A DNA stretch of 5,288 bases from Candidatus Heimdallarchaeota archaeon (lineage in GTDB: Archaea; Asgardarchaeota; Heimdallarchaeia; Hodarchaeales; S146-22). Shown in pieces: positions 1 to 5,288 of the stretch; within the stretch, counting starts at the first letter, position 1, and each line of letters starts with the position of its first letter. Below the pieces are notes generated by a model. That model made no database searches, was not told where the DNA came from, and saw only the letters and a list, made by a program, of their open reading frames with translations. Location of the stretch: contig WAPZ01000727.1 in the NCBI GenBank assembly GCA_015520535.1, forward strand, positions 1 through 5,288, written 5' to 3'. The position numbers and the translations under genes are program-made.

Positions 1-1912
1 TAACCGGGTATTTACCCGGATTGGCATAGGTATGGGTAGGGCTTGGGGTTGTGGCGGTGCTGCCATCACCAAAGTCCCAGTTCCAGGCGGTAAGGTTGCT
101 GCCGGTGGTGGCATCGGTAAAGGTGGTGGCCTGCCCGTTGCAGACGTTGGTGAAGGTGAAGGCGGTGTTGGGGGCTTCCTCTATGGTAATGGTTTGTTGC
201 GTTACATTGGCGCAGCCGGGCAAGGAGCTGGTGAGGGTAATGGTTTTGCTGCCCGGGGTAGTAAAAGTAAAAACAGGGTCTTTGGCTGTTGAGCTGCCTT
301 CACCGTTGAAGTCCCACGTCCAGGAGACCACCGGGCCGGTTTCTCCGGTAGTGGTATTGGTAAAGGCAATGGCGTTGTTCATGCACAGATTGCCGGCCGG
401 TATGGTAAAATCAGGGATGGGCTCCTCATATACCCAGGCAGTATCGATGTACAGGTTGTTGCAGCCATTGGCATCGGTAACACTGAGTTTTACGCGGTAC
501 TCCCCGGCAGCGGCATAGGTGTAGGTGGCGTTTTGTAAGTTGGAAGTACCTGAGCCATCGCCAAAATCCCAGTTCCAGGCACTGACCGTACCCGAAATTT
601 CCTGGCCGGAGAAGTTAAGCGGGGCGCTCAGGCAGTTGCCGGAAATACTGCCGCTGATTTGCGGGGCAGTGGAGGCGGAGACGGTGACGGATTGGGTTGA
701 AGATTGTGAAAAACCTGATGTAGTATTTACTGTGGTGAGTTCAATTTGGTAAGTACCGGATGAAGTATAGCTTAAACCATTCGGCTCGAAAGCACTCGAA
801 TATTCCAAAGATTGTCCACAATCTGCACTAAAAATATAAGTATATAAATTGGAGGATTTATTAACGCCAACCAAAATTTTCTTCCCTTCAAATGCTACTG
901 AATGCAAAGCAATCAATTGATTGAAATTAGTATTATCCAGTTCTGATGGTTGATTCGCAATATTTAAATCTTTAAAATCAATAATAGAAATGTTGCCTGT
1001 TGAATTAGCAACAAAAACGTATCGATTTCCATTTTCACTGATGCTGCTTATTTTTCTTGGATTGCTTACGCCAGTAAAGTTGTAGGATGCTTCAACGGTT
1101 GGTTCCGACAATATATCGTTACCAAAGTCAAGTTGAATAATTTTGTTGCTAGTAATAGAAGTTTCAAGGGCTTTCCAATTGCCACAATTATTTATTATTT
1201 CAATCCCGATAGAATTTACAGCATCAGTAATCGATTGAGTTTCATAAATATCAGCTAAAGAAACATTATTTGTGAACGAATCTCTGTAATTGATTCGAAT
1301 TATTTTTTGTGTTTCATATTGTAAAAATAACAAGATGTAATTTCCATTCTGATTCAGTGCTTTTACTTCTCTTATTCTTCCTGTAAAACCAAAATTGCCA
1401 ATGTTAGTTGCTGTAGGGGTGTTTGCCAAACTTCCTGAGAATGCCAATTTTACAATTCCAAAATTCGGATCTAAAGAAGGAACAAATGCATACCAACTGC
1501 CATTTTCTTTAATAAGGTCTATGCCTTCTGGGTTAGATAATTGGTTATTAATATTACCTAAATTAGAAATGGCAGGTGTGTTTAATAAAGAGTTGCCGTA
1601 AACAAGTCTAATAATCGAATTGCTAGCCCTATCAATCAAAAAACCAAACCATTGGCTTCCATCTTTTACCAGTTTAATTCCCCATCCATCTGATAGACCG
1701 GCTATGGTAGATGAACTGGCAATAGGGGTAAGTGAAGCAATATCTGCAGAGCAAAAGTCCCAATATATTGAATCGTAATTTGTGGAAGTATTGGTTAAGG
1801 ATAAATTTTCATTTAGGCAAGCATTGCTACTAATGGTAAAATTTGAAGAAGGACATTGTGCCATAGCCAACACCGAAGACAGTGTGAAAAATATGGTATT
1901 GAATAGTTTCAC
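1..1912 (-). CDS. Secreted PKD-domain protein with an N-terminal beta-propeller (3' end outside window)
   Basis: The minus strand is open without a stop from 1912 to the left edge, 637 codons. I chose GTG at 1912: an in-frame TAG lies five codons upstream, and this start gives a clean signal peptide (Lys2, hydrophobic core 4-15, AMA cleavage motif before Gln19-Cys20). The first ATG (1864) would remove it. Residues 22-56 and 362-412 read as two halves of one PKD-like domain. Between them, residues 75-360 hold six repeats of about 52 residues resembling a beta-propeller. Further PKD domains follow at about 418-496 (WDFGDGS at 448-454), 498-578 (variant WDFNGEGS) and 580 to the edge (WDFGDGS at 612-618). 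PKD domains are Ig-like folds common in exported adhesins and enzymes. No catalytic site is visible, so a cell-surface or binding role is inferred. Such proteins in Bacteroidota often end in a type IX secretion sorting domain, but that end is not in view. GC content steps up left of about base 690. No good Shine-Dalgarno is seen. Confidence 0.9.
   Translation of the reverse strand, partial: MKLFNTIFFTLSSVLAMAQCPSSNFTISSNACLNENLSLTNTSTNYDSIYWDFCSADIASLTPIASSSTIAGLSDGWGIKLVKDGSQWFGFLIDRASNSIIRLVYGNSLLNTPAISNLGNINNQLSNPEGIDLIKENGSWYAFVPSLDPNFGIVKLAFSGSLANTPTATNIGNFGFTGRIREVKALNQNGNYILLFLQYETQKIIRINYRDSFTNNVSLADIYETQSITDAVNSIGIEIINNCGNWKALETSITSNKIIQLDFGNDILSEPTVEASYNFTGVSNPRKISSISENGNRYVFVANSTGNISIIDFKDLNIANQPSELDNTNFNQLIALHSVAFEGKKILVGVNKSSNLYTYIFSADCGQSLEYSSAFEPNGLSYTSSGTYQIELTTVNTTSGFSQSSTQSVTVSASTAPQISGSISGNCLSAPLNFSGQEISGTVSAWNWDFGDGSGTSNLQNATYTYAAAGEYRVKLSVTDANGCNNLYIDTAWVYEEPIPDFTIPAGNLCMNNAIAFTNTTTGETGPVVSWTWDFNGEGSSTAKDPVFTFTTPGSKTITLTSSLPGCANVTQQTITIEEAPNTAFTFTNVCNGQATTFTDATTGSNLTAWNWDFGDGSTATTPSPTHTYANPGKYPV
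62..88 (-). repeat. PKD core direct repeat, copy 2
   Basis: Second copy of the 27-base PKD core, encoding the same AWNWDFGDG residues in the last PKD domain visible at the left edge. It matches 554-580 at 25 of 27 positions. Confidence 0.8.
554..580 (-). repeat. PKD core direct repeat, copy 1
   Basis: These 27 bases encode the AWNWDFGDG core of the first intact PKD domain. They match bases 62-88 at 25 of 27 positions (differences at 560/68 and 566/74). The match is at DNA level, including synonymous positions, which points to recent duplication or gene conversion between PKD copies. The intervening PKD copy near base 310 is much less similar. Confidence 0.8.
677..1849 (-). other. PKD-like domain apparently interrupted by the propeller
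   Basis: Residues 22-56 contain the first half of a PKD-type domain: a Cys (32), the strand LSLTNTST, then IYWDFC where other copies have WxWDFGDG. Residues 362-412 contain what is normally the second half: Pro-Asn-Gly-Leu-Ser-Tyr, then SSGTYQIELTTVN (matching the GxYxVxLxVx strand of the PKD copy at 470-479) and a closing strand QSVTVS. The propeller lies between the two, entering just after WDFCSAD and leaving at FSADCG. The assignment of halves rests on comparison with the intact PKD copies further along the same protein. Confidence 0.6.
833..1690 (-). repeat. Six-fold ~52-residue repeat, probable beta-propeller domain
   Basis: Residues 75-360 of the PKD protein repeat with a period of 47-54 residues. 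Each unit has a Gly-x-Trp/Tyr strand (GSQW 85-88, GSW 138-140, GNY 190-192, GNW 244-246, GNRY 295-298) followed about 15 residues later by a second conserved strand (IIRLVYGNSL from 100, IVKLAFSGSL from 153, IIRINYRDSF from 204, IIQLDFGNDI from 258, SIIDFKDLNI from 309). A sixth, weaker copy ends near residue 360. The first two copies share the sequence NTP after the second strand. The period and beta-strand pattern fit a six-bladed propeller like those of NHL or YVTN-type repeat proteins. That fold is inferred from the pattern, not from a search. Confidence 0.72.
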
Positions 1913-2022
1913 TATTGGTCTATACTATGAGTGATTAAAAAGTAATAACTAATATTCTTTTTCTTATTTTATTAAGTTTTTGAACTAATCTAAACTTTTT
2001 GCCAAGGTTTAGAACCAGTCAT
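1913..2022. other. Intergenic gap with a weak inverted repeat
   Basis: This 110-base AT-rich gap lies between the methyltransferase remnant and the PKD protein. It contains a perfect 7-bp inverted repeat (TCTAAAC at 1989-1995 and GTTTAGA at 2007-2013, 11-base loop). Read on the minus strand the stem is not followed by a run of T, so it is not a convincing terminator. I find no clear Bacteroidota promoter (TTG and TAnnTTTG at the usual spacing) and no strong ribosome-binding site before the GTG at 1912. A promoter for the PKD gene would be expected here but cannot be pinpointed. Confidence 0.4.
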
Positions 2023-2400
2023 TCAGGTAATAATTTGGCTGGCTGAAGCTTGCGAAAAAATAGACTGAGCATTTATAAAATCAAATTTTTCGTTTGTCCT
2101 GCTAAGTACAAAATCAATAAAGTGGAATAGCCTGACATCTTTAACATTTATGATGTCTCTACCAACTTCATTGGTGATAGCTTTATCAACCAGCCATTTG
2201 TTAGGTTCAATGCCAGTATAGTTTCCTTTTAATAAGTAGGGGATAAATAACTTACCAACTCTGAGCGATCCACAATCAATATCCAAGAATTTAAGAATTT
2301 ATGATGTTGCCTTAAGCCTAGTGTTGTATGCAGGTTGAATTGCCTGGCACTCAATCTGTCATGATTTTCTTAGGACCCAACATAGGCTTTATAATTACAT
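2023..2400 (-). pseudogene. Remnant of a class I SAM-dependent methyltransferase
   Basis: The longest open stretch (2286 to 2023) encodes LDIDCGSLRVGKLFIPYLL, then GNYTGIEPNKWLV and later EKFDFINAQSIFSQAS. This is the pattern of a SAM-binding Rossmann fold (motif I usually DIGCGSLRxG, acidic motif II in GIEPN, and a DFI.AQSIFSHAS segment). Coding similarity continues upstream: restoring the frame across the 8-bp duplication at 2285-2300 gives RQFNLHTTLGLRQHHKFLDID, and still earlier NYKAYVGS, a stop, then ENHD, which resembles the usual N-terminus of this methyltransferase group. Lesions are the TAA at 2370-2372, the +8 frameshift, Gly-to-Asp in motif I, no in-frame start, and loss of the C-terminal half (recognisable sequence ends near 2035; stop at 2023-2025). 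It starts at the stop codon of the intact methyltransferase, which is of a different type, so it is not a simple tandem copy of that gene. Family assignment is from memory of motif patterns. Confidence 0.78.
2285..2300 (-). repeat. 8-bp tandem duplication that shifts the frame
   Basis: On the minus strand AAATTCTT occurs twice in direct succession. Removing one copy joins HHKF to LDIDCGSLR in a single frame, exactly where the family motif reads HHKxLDIGCG. The duplication is therefore the likely cause of the frameshift in the methyltransferase remnant, consistent with replication slippage. Confidence 0.85.
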
Positions 2401-2401
2401 T

Positions 2402-3271
2402 TTATCCATTCTTTGTTAGAATAATAATATCTTGAAAATAAGCTCCGGGTCTTTCTTTCCAGCTTCCATTATATATGGTGCTTAAAGAAAGGCTGGTTTG
2501 GGCCAATATTGAATCCAATCCTTTTTTAGTAATACCAATGGCTTCCTCGGGTACATTCGTCCACTTAGGAGTTAACCAATCATCGGAATCTTCGAATTTT
2601 TTATCAAATATCCAAAGGTCTTTTGGGCTTCGGTTAAACTTGCCAAGTTCCTGGTTCCTATCAGCCAGTGATTGGGTATAATTTTCGTTGAGGTAGAAGA
2701 AGGTGATAATTGCTTTACTTTTTGGTTTTAGTACCCTGTCAACTTCTTTTATATAAAATTGTGCATCTTGTGAACCAAAGTGTGTCCAAACAGAAAGAGC
2801 TGTTACTAAATCGAATGATTCATCTGCGAATGGCCATGACTTTTGCTTTTGGTAACTATTGGGTGTGTACATTTCGTTATGGGCTTCTACATGTATAAAC
2901 TCATAATATGGACTTTGGTAAATTTTTTTACATATATCAATATTTTCCTTAATCACATCAATACCTATATACTTTCCTCCTTCTGATACATAACTCTCTG
3001 ATGCAATCCCCAATAAGCCAGTACCACATCCTACGTCTAAAATTCGCTGGCCGGTTTTTTGGTTAAGTACTTGCCCTATTATGGTTTGAAAAATGCCGAT
3101 AACGTGCCCCCATTCTATATAAGCTATTTTTCCTCCTCTTCTGTATCTAAGTGAAGGTACAAGTAAAAGGTTTTTTGTTCGCCTGATTTTTGATTTATCA
3201 ATTGGGATAAAGTATTCTTCAAGAAGTTGATCTCGAATAAACTTAAGTTTTTTAATTATCCTGTGAATCAT
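2402..3271 (-). CDS. Class I SAM-dependent methyltransferase
   Basis: This 289-residue cytoplasmic protein is predicted to transfer a methyl group from S-adenosylmethionine, most likely to a sugar or glycan intermediate given its neighbours. Motif I is ILDVGCGTG at 77-85, and the acidic residue closing strand 2 is Asp105 in YIGID. The segment WPFADESFDLV at 146-156 is the usual motif around strand 4, followed by ALSVWTHF. EVDRVLKPKSKAIITFF at 176-192 is the helix and strand 5 typical of Methyltransf_11/25 enzymes. The N-terminal 70 residues and C-terminal 95 residues lie outside the core fold and probably carry substrate specificity. Its ATG follows the TAA of the sulfotransferase with no gap, so translation is probably coupled. 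The acceptor and position methylated cannot be told from the sequence. Confidence 0.9.
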   Translation of the reverse strand: MIHRIIKKLKFIRDQLLEEYFIPIDKSKIRRTKNLLLVPSLRYRRGGKIAYIEWGHVIGIFQTIIGQVLNQKTGQRILDVGCGTGLLGIASESYVSEGGKYIGIDVIKENIDICKKIYQSPYYEFIHVEAHNEMYTPNSYQKQKSWPFADESFDLVTALSVWTHFGSQDAQFYIKEVDRVLKPKSKAIITFFYLNENYTQSLADRNQELGKFNRSPKDLWIFDKKFEDSDDWLTPKWTNVPEEAIGITKKGLDSILAQTSLSLSTIYNGSWKERPGAYFQDIIILTKNG

Positions 3272-3988
3272 TTATTTTTTTGATAGTAATGAAGCATCAA
3301 AGATAGAGTTCAGTTCCACAAAACTTAGTTGAGTGTTAAAAAATTGGTTAAGCTTTCTTTCGGTAGCTTTTCTATTTTGTATAAATTCATCAGTTCTTAT
3401 GTAAAGAACATCATCAGGATATTGTATTTGAAAACTTTTGCAAGCATTGTAATAACGATGGTAAGTATTGCTGAAAATTCTATGCCATTTTTCAGGTTGC
3501 AAATCAATATCTAACCACCACCATAATTTTTTTATAGGATTTCTGGTGTAATACCATTTGTTCTTTTTTAGTCTTTTGTAAAGTGATTCCACTACCTCAA
3601 CTTCATCTCTAACGAGTACAATTACCTTTAACTGCGGAATTAATTCCTTCCAGGCATTTAAGTAAAGAGTCGTTCTTGGTTCTTTCCAACCCCAAATAGG
3701 GTGATTAGCTCGCTGTTTAATAATTTCCTTAGCAAGTAGTTTACTTTTATTTTCGAATTTTAAGTTACTTGATTTTACAAATAAACCAGAGATGTCTTCT
3801 TTTTTTTCTAATAAATCATTTTTATGCAGATTTAGAAAATCATGATCTTCGAAGTGACCTTTTTTGTTAGAGGAAGCCGGTCCGTAAAGATTTTCACCTA
3901 TGAATATGCCCGAACTATGCAACCAATTGGCAAAAAGAGACGATCCTGACCTATGCATTCCTGCTATACAAAAAATTGTTTGTGTCAT
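3272..3988 (-). CDS. Sulfotransferase family protein
   Basis: This 238-residue protein fits the PAPS-dependent sulfotransferase fold, which transfers sulfate to hydroxyl groups of sugars or other acceptors. The 5'-phosphosulfate loop is IAGMHRSGSSL at 8-18. NKKGHFEDHDF at 41-51 and WGWKEPRTTL at 89-98 are segments typical of bacterial family members. The 3'-phosphate site fits Arg117 and Ser125 in VLVRDEVEVVES, with the usual eight-residue spacing. I chose the ATG at 3988 because the P-loop then begins about 10 residues from the N-terminus, as usual in this family. A longer frame from TTG at 4036 would overlap the upstream glycosyltransferase by 37 bases and add an unconserved tail. The ATG is 11 bases after the upstream stop. 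Position in the cluster suggests glycan sulfation. Some relatives are called sulfotransferases without proof of activity, so the substrate remains unknown. Confidence 0.85.
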   Translation of the reverse strand: MTQTIFCIAGMHRSGSSLFANWLHSSGIFIGENLYGPASSNKKGHFEDHDFLNLHKNDLLEKKEDISGLFVKSSNLKFENKSKLLAKEIIKQRANHPIWGWKEPRTTLYLNAWKELIPQLKVIVLVRDEVEVVESLYKRLKKNKWYYTRNPIKKLWWWLDIDLQPEKWHRIFSNTYHRYYNACKSFQIQYPDDVLYIRTDEFIQNRKATERKLNQFFNTQLSFVELNSIFDASLLSKK

Positions 3989-3999
3989 TGCTGTATTGA

Positions 4000-4962
4000 T
4001 TATTTTAGTATTAAAGGAGAAGGCCTGGACCCCCAATTTTTACTGTATCTTGGTATTTCTATGAAAAGATAAGGGCATACTTTTAGATAGCTAATTATGA
4101 ATCTTTTATAAAGATTAATTGACTTTTTGTTGAAAACGCTTACAAGTGGATAAAGTATTAAATGTGATAACCAATTAAAGGAAAATATTGTAATGTAAAA
4201 CAGATATAATAGGAATCCCTTTTTGTACCAATACAAGGAAAATGACAACACATTTTGGTAGTATGAACTGTTGCCTTTACTTGATTTCCCTCCCAAATGA
4301 ATAACTTTTGCTTCTCGCCAATAATAAATATTAAAATGTTTGGAAACTCTGTTTCTGCAAAGTTCGGTTTCTTCGGAATACATGAAAATGTCTGGATCAA
4401 AAGGTTTTACTACTTTAAAAACCTCTTTTCTAAACAACATAAAGGCACCGGAAACACCACTGACAAATTGTGATTTATTCAGACTTAAATTTTTGTTTGG
4501 CCTAATAAATTTATTGATGAACGGATTACTATGAAAAAAATAACTTAATAAACTACCCTTAGCAAATACAGAATTTTGTTGACTTAGATCTTCATTTAAG
4601 AGCCTACAACCAACCAGGCCTATATTATTGTCTCTGGCAAAATCAGAATCCATAAATCTTATGCATTTTTCCAATGCATTTTCCAGTATAATTGTATCTG
4701 AATTAAGTAAAAGAATATATCTTCCCTTGGCCATGGCAATCCCTTGGTTGTTAGCTCGGCCAAAACCAATATTTTCTGAGTTCTTGATTAATTTGATTGA
4801 TGGGTATTCTTTTAGAATTTGGTTGGCGGACTCTTTTTGTGAATTATTATCAATTACTATTATCTCAAATTCGATATTTTTTGTTTGTTCATAGATACTT
4901 CTTATGCACTGTAGTGTATATTGATTTGTATTGTAGTTTATTATAATAATTGAAAGATCCAT
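4000..4962 (-). CDS. Family 2 glycosyltransferase (rhamnosyltransferase-like)
   Basis: This 320-residue GT-A enzyme is predicted to transfer a sugar from a nucleotide donor to a growing glycan at the inner face of the membrane. Visible motifs are the opening strand LSIIIINYN (3-11), IVIDNNS (35-41), SENIGFGRANNQG (62-74) and the metal/nucleotide-binding NSD in LLLNSDT (84-90). VSGAFMLFRKEVF (170-182) is followed by FDPDIFMYSEETELCRN, which holds the acidic residues expected near the acceptor and catalytic base, and by IHLGGKSS (221-228). This order is that of WbbL/COG1216-type enzymes, often dTDP-rhamnosyltransferases. The donor cannot be assigned here. Residues 249-277 are strongly hydrophobic and, with 287-302, probably form membrane-associated helices. 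Only one base separates its ATG from the stop of the upstream glycosyltransferase. Confidence 0.93.
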   Translation of the reverse strand: MDLSIIIINYNTNQYTLQCIRSIYEQTKNIEFEIIVIDNNSQKESANQILKEYPSIKLIKNSENIGFGRANNQGIAMAKGRYILLLNSDTIILENALEKCIRFMDSDFARDNNIGLVGCRLLNEDLSQQNSVFAKGSLLSYFFHSNPFINKFIRPNKNLSLNKSQFVSGVSGAFMLFRKEVFKVVKPFDPDIFMYSEETELCRNRVSKHFNIYYWREAKVIHLGGKSSKGNSSYYQNVLSFSLYWYKKGFLLYLFYITIFSFNWLSHLILYPLVSVFNKKSINLYKRFIISYLKVCPYLFIEIPRYSKNWGSRPSPLILK

Positions 4963-4963
4963 T

Positions 4964-5288
4964 TTAAATTTTTGAATAAACTATCTTTGTGCGATCTGAG
5001 TTCCTGAATCGGATTGCTAACTTTCTTATTTCTTCATTATCGTATTTTTGTAATAAAATAGATAATTGCTTAAGTGATTTTTCTGGAATTTTTGGATTAT
5101 CAACAACGATTCCACTACCACTTTCATTAACGATAGCACTATCATCACCAATATTTTCAGGAATTATTGTGGGTAAGCCACAAGCCCAGTACTCACCATT
5201 TTTGATAGGCGAGTAGGCATGAGAGTATTTGTGTGGTTTGTGCAGGCAAAAGGCAAAATCGGCCGCATTCAAATAAGCAGGCACTTCA
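4964..5288 (-). CDS. GT-B glycosyltransferase, C-terminal end (family 4-like, partial)
   Basis: The frame is open to the right edge and gives the last 107 residues; the GTG at 5284 is internal, not a start. AYLNAADFAF is followed by YSPIKNGEYWACGLPTII, which is the nucleotide-sugar-binding region of GT-B enzymes. In family 4 the Glu of this segment (here in NGEYWACG) contacts the donor. GIVVDNPKIPEKSLKQL and a closing helix follow, as in the usual C-terminal Rossmann domain. The N-terminal acceptor domain lies outside the window. The stop is one base before the family 2 glycosyltransferase start, so the two are surely cotranscribed. Donor sugar is not determinable. Confidence 0.85.
   Translation of the reverse strand, partial: EVPAYLNAADFAFCLHKPHKYSHAYSPIKNGEYWACGLPTIIPENIGDDSAIVNESGSGIVVDNPKIPEKSLKQLSILLQKYDNEEIRKLAIRFRNSDRTKIVYSKI

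Noticed and set aside
51..518. 155-residue open frame on the plus strand
   Set aside because: It is the antisense shadow of the PKD coding frame, whose GC-rich codons leave few stops on the other strand. Its translation is low-complexity with no recognisable motif.
525..752. 75-residue open frame on the plus strand
   Set aside because: It is antisense to the first intact PKD domain and its linker. The minus-strand frame carries the clear WDFGDGS motif.
1395..1601. 68-residue open frame on the plus strand
   Set aside because: It lies opposite the repeat region of the propeller, which is continuous on the minus strand.
1862..1864. ATG as the start of the PKD protein
   Set aside because: It would begin right at the predicted signal peptidase site and discard a good signal peptide; GTG at 1912 keeps it.
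1989..2013. Rho-independent terminator
   Set aside because: The stem is AT-rich and has no T run after it on the transcribed strand.
3989..4036. N-terminal extension of the sulfotransferase from TTG at 4036
   Set aside because: It overlaps the end of the family 2 glycosyltransferase, uses a weak start and adds residues with no family match; ATG at 3988 places the P-loop normally.
4158..4400. 80-residue minus-strand frame inside the family 2 glycosyltransferase
   Set aside because: It is out of frame with a gene that has full family motifs across this region, and it has no motif of its own.

Overview
The window looks like part of a Bacteroidota (Bacteroidetes) chromosome. The reasons are AT-rich genes with little Shine-Dalgarno signal, a large secreted protein with tandem PKD domains of the kind typical of that phylum, and a compact surface-glycan gene cluster. 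No species can be named from the sequence. All genes I can support lie on the minus strand, so transcription runs from right to left.

Right part (5288 to 2402): four tightly packed genes form an apparent operon. In transcription order they are the C-terminal end of a GT-B-type glycosyltransferase (start outside the window), a complete family 2 glycosyltransferase of the rhamnosyltransferase-like (WbbL/COG1216) type, a sulfotransferase-like protein, and a class I SAM-dependent methyltransferase. Gaps are 1, 11 and 0 bases. Together they look like the assembly (two glycosyltransferases) and decoration (sulfation, methylation) end of an exopolysaccharide, O-antigen or protein-glycan locus.

Middle (about 2400 to 2023): directly behind the methyltransferase is a dead remnant of a second, unrelated-looking SAM methyltransferase. 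It has lost its C-terminal half. It carries an in-frame TAA, an 8-bp tandem duplication that shifts the frame, and a Gly-to-Asp change in the SAM-binding motif. The 110 bases between it and the next gene hold only a weak inverted repeat and no recognisable promoter.

Left part (1912 to 1): the first 637 codons of a secreted multidomain protein that continues past the left edge. It has a signal peptide, then a PKD-like domain that appears to be split by an inserted six-repeat beta-propeller of about 290 residues, then at least three further PKD domains. Near base 690 the gene changes sharply from about 35% GC (signal peptide, split PKD, propeller) to about 52-60% GC (PKD array), which suggests a mosaic origin. 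The propeller/split-PKD architecture, the composition step inside one reading frame and the anatomy of the pseudogene are the points most worth a second look. I see no CRISPR array, RNA gene, transposase or clearly new defence system.
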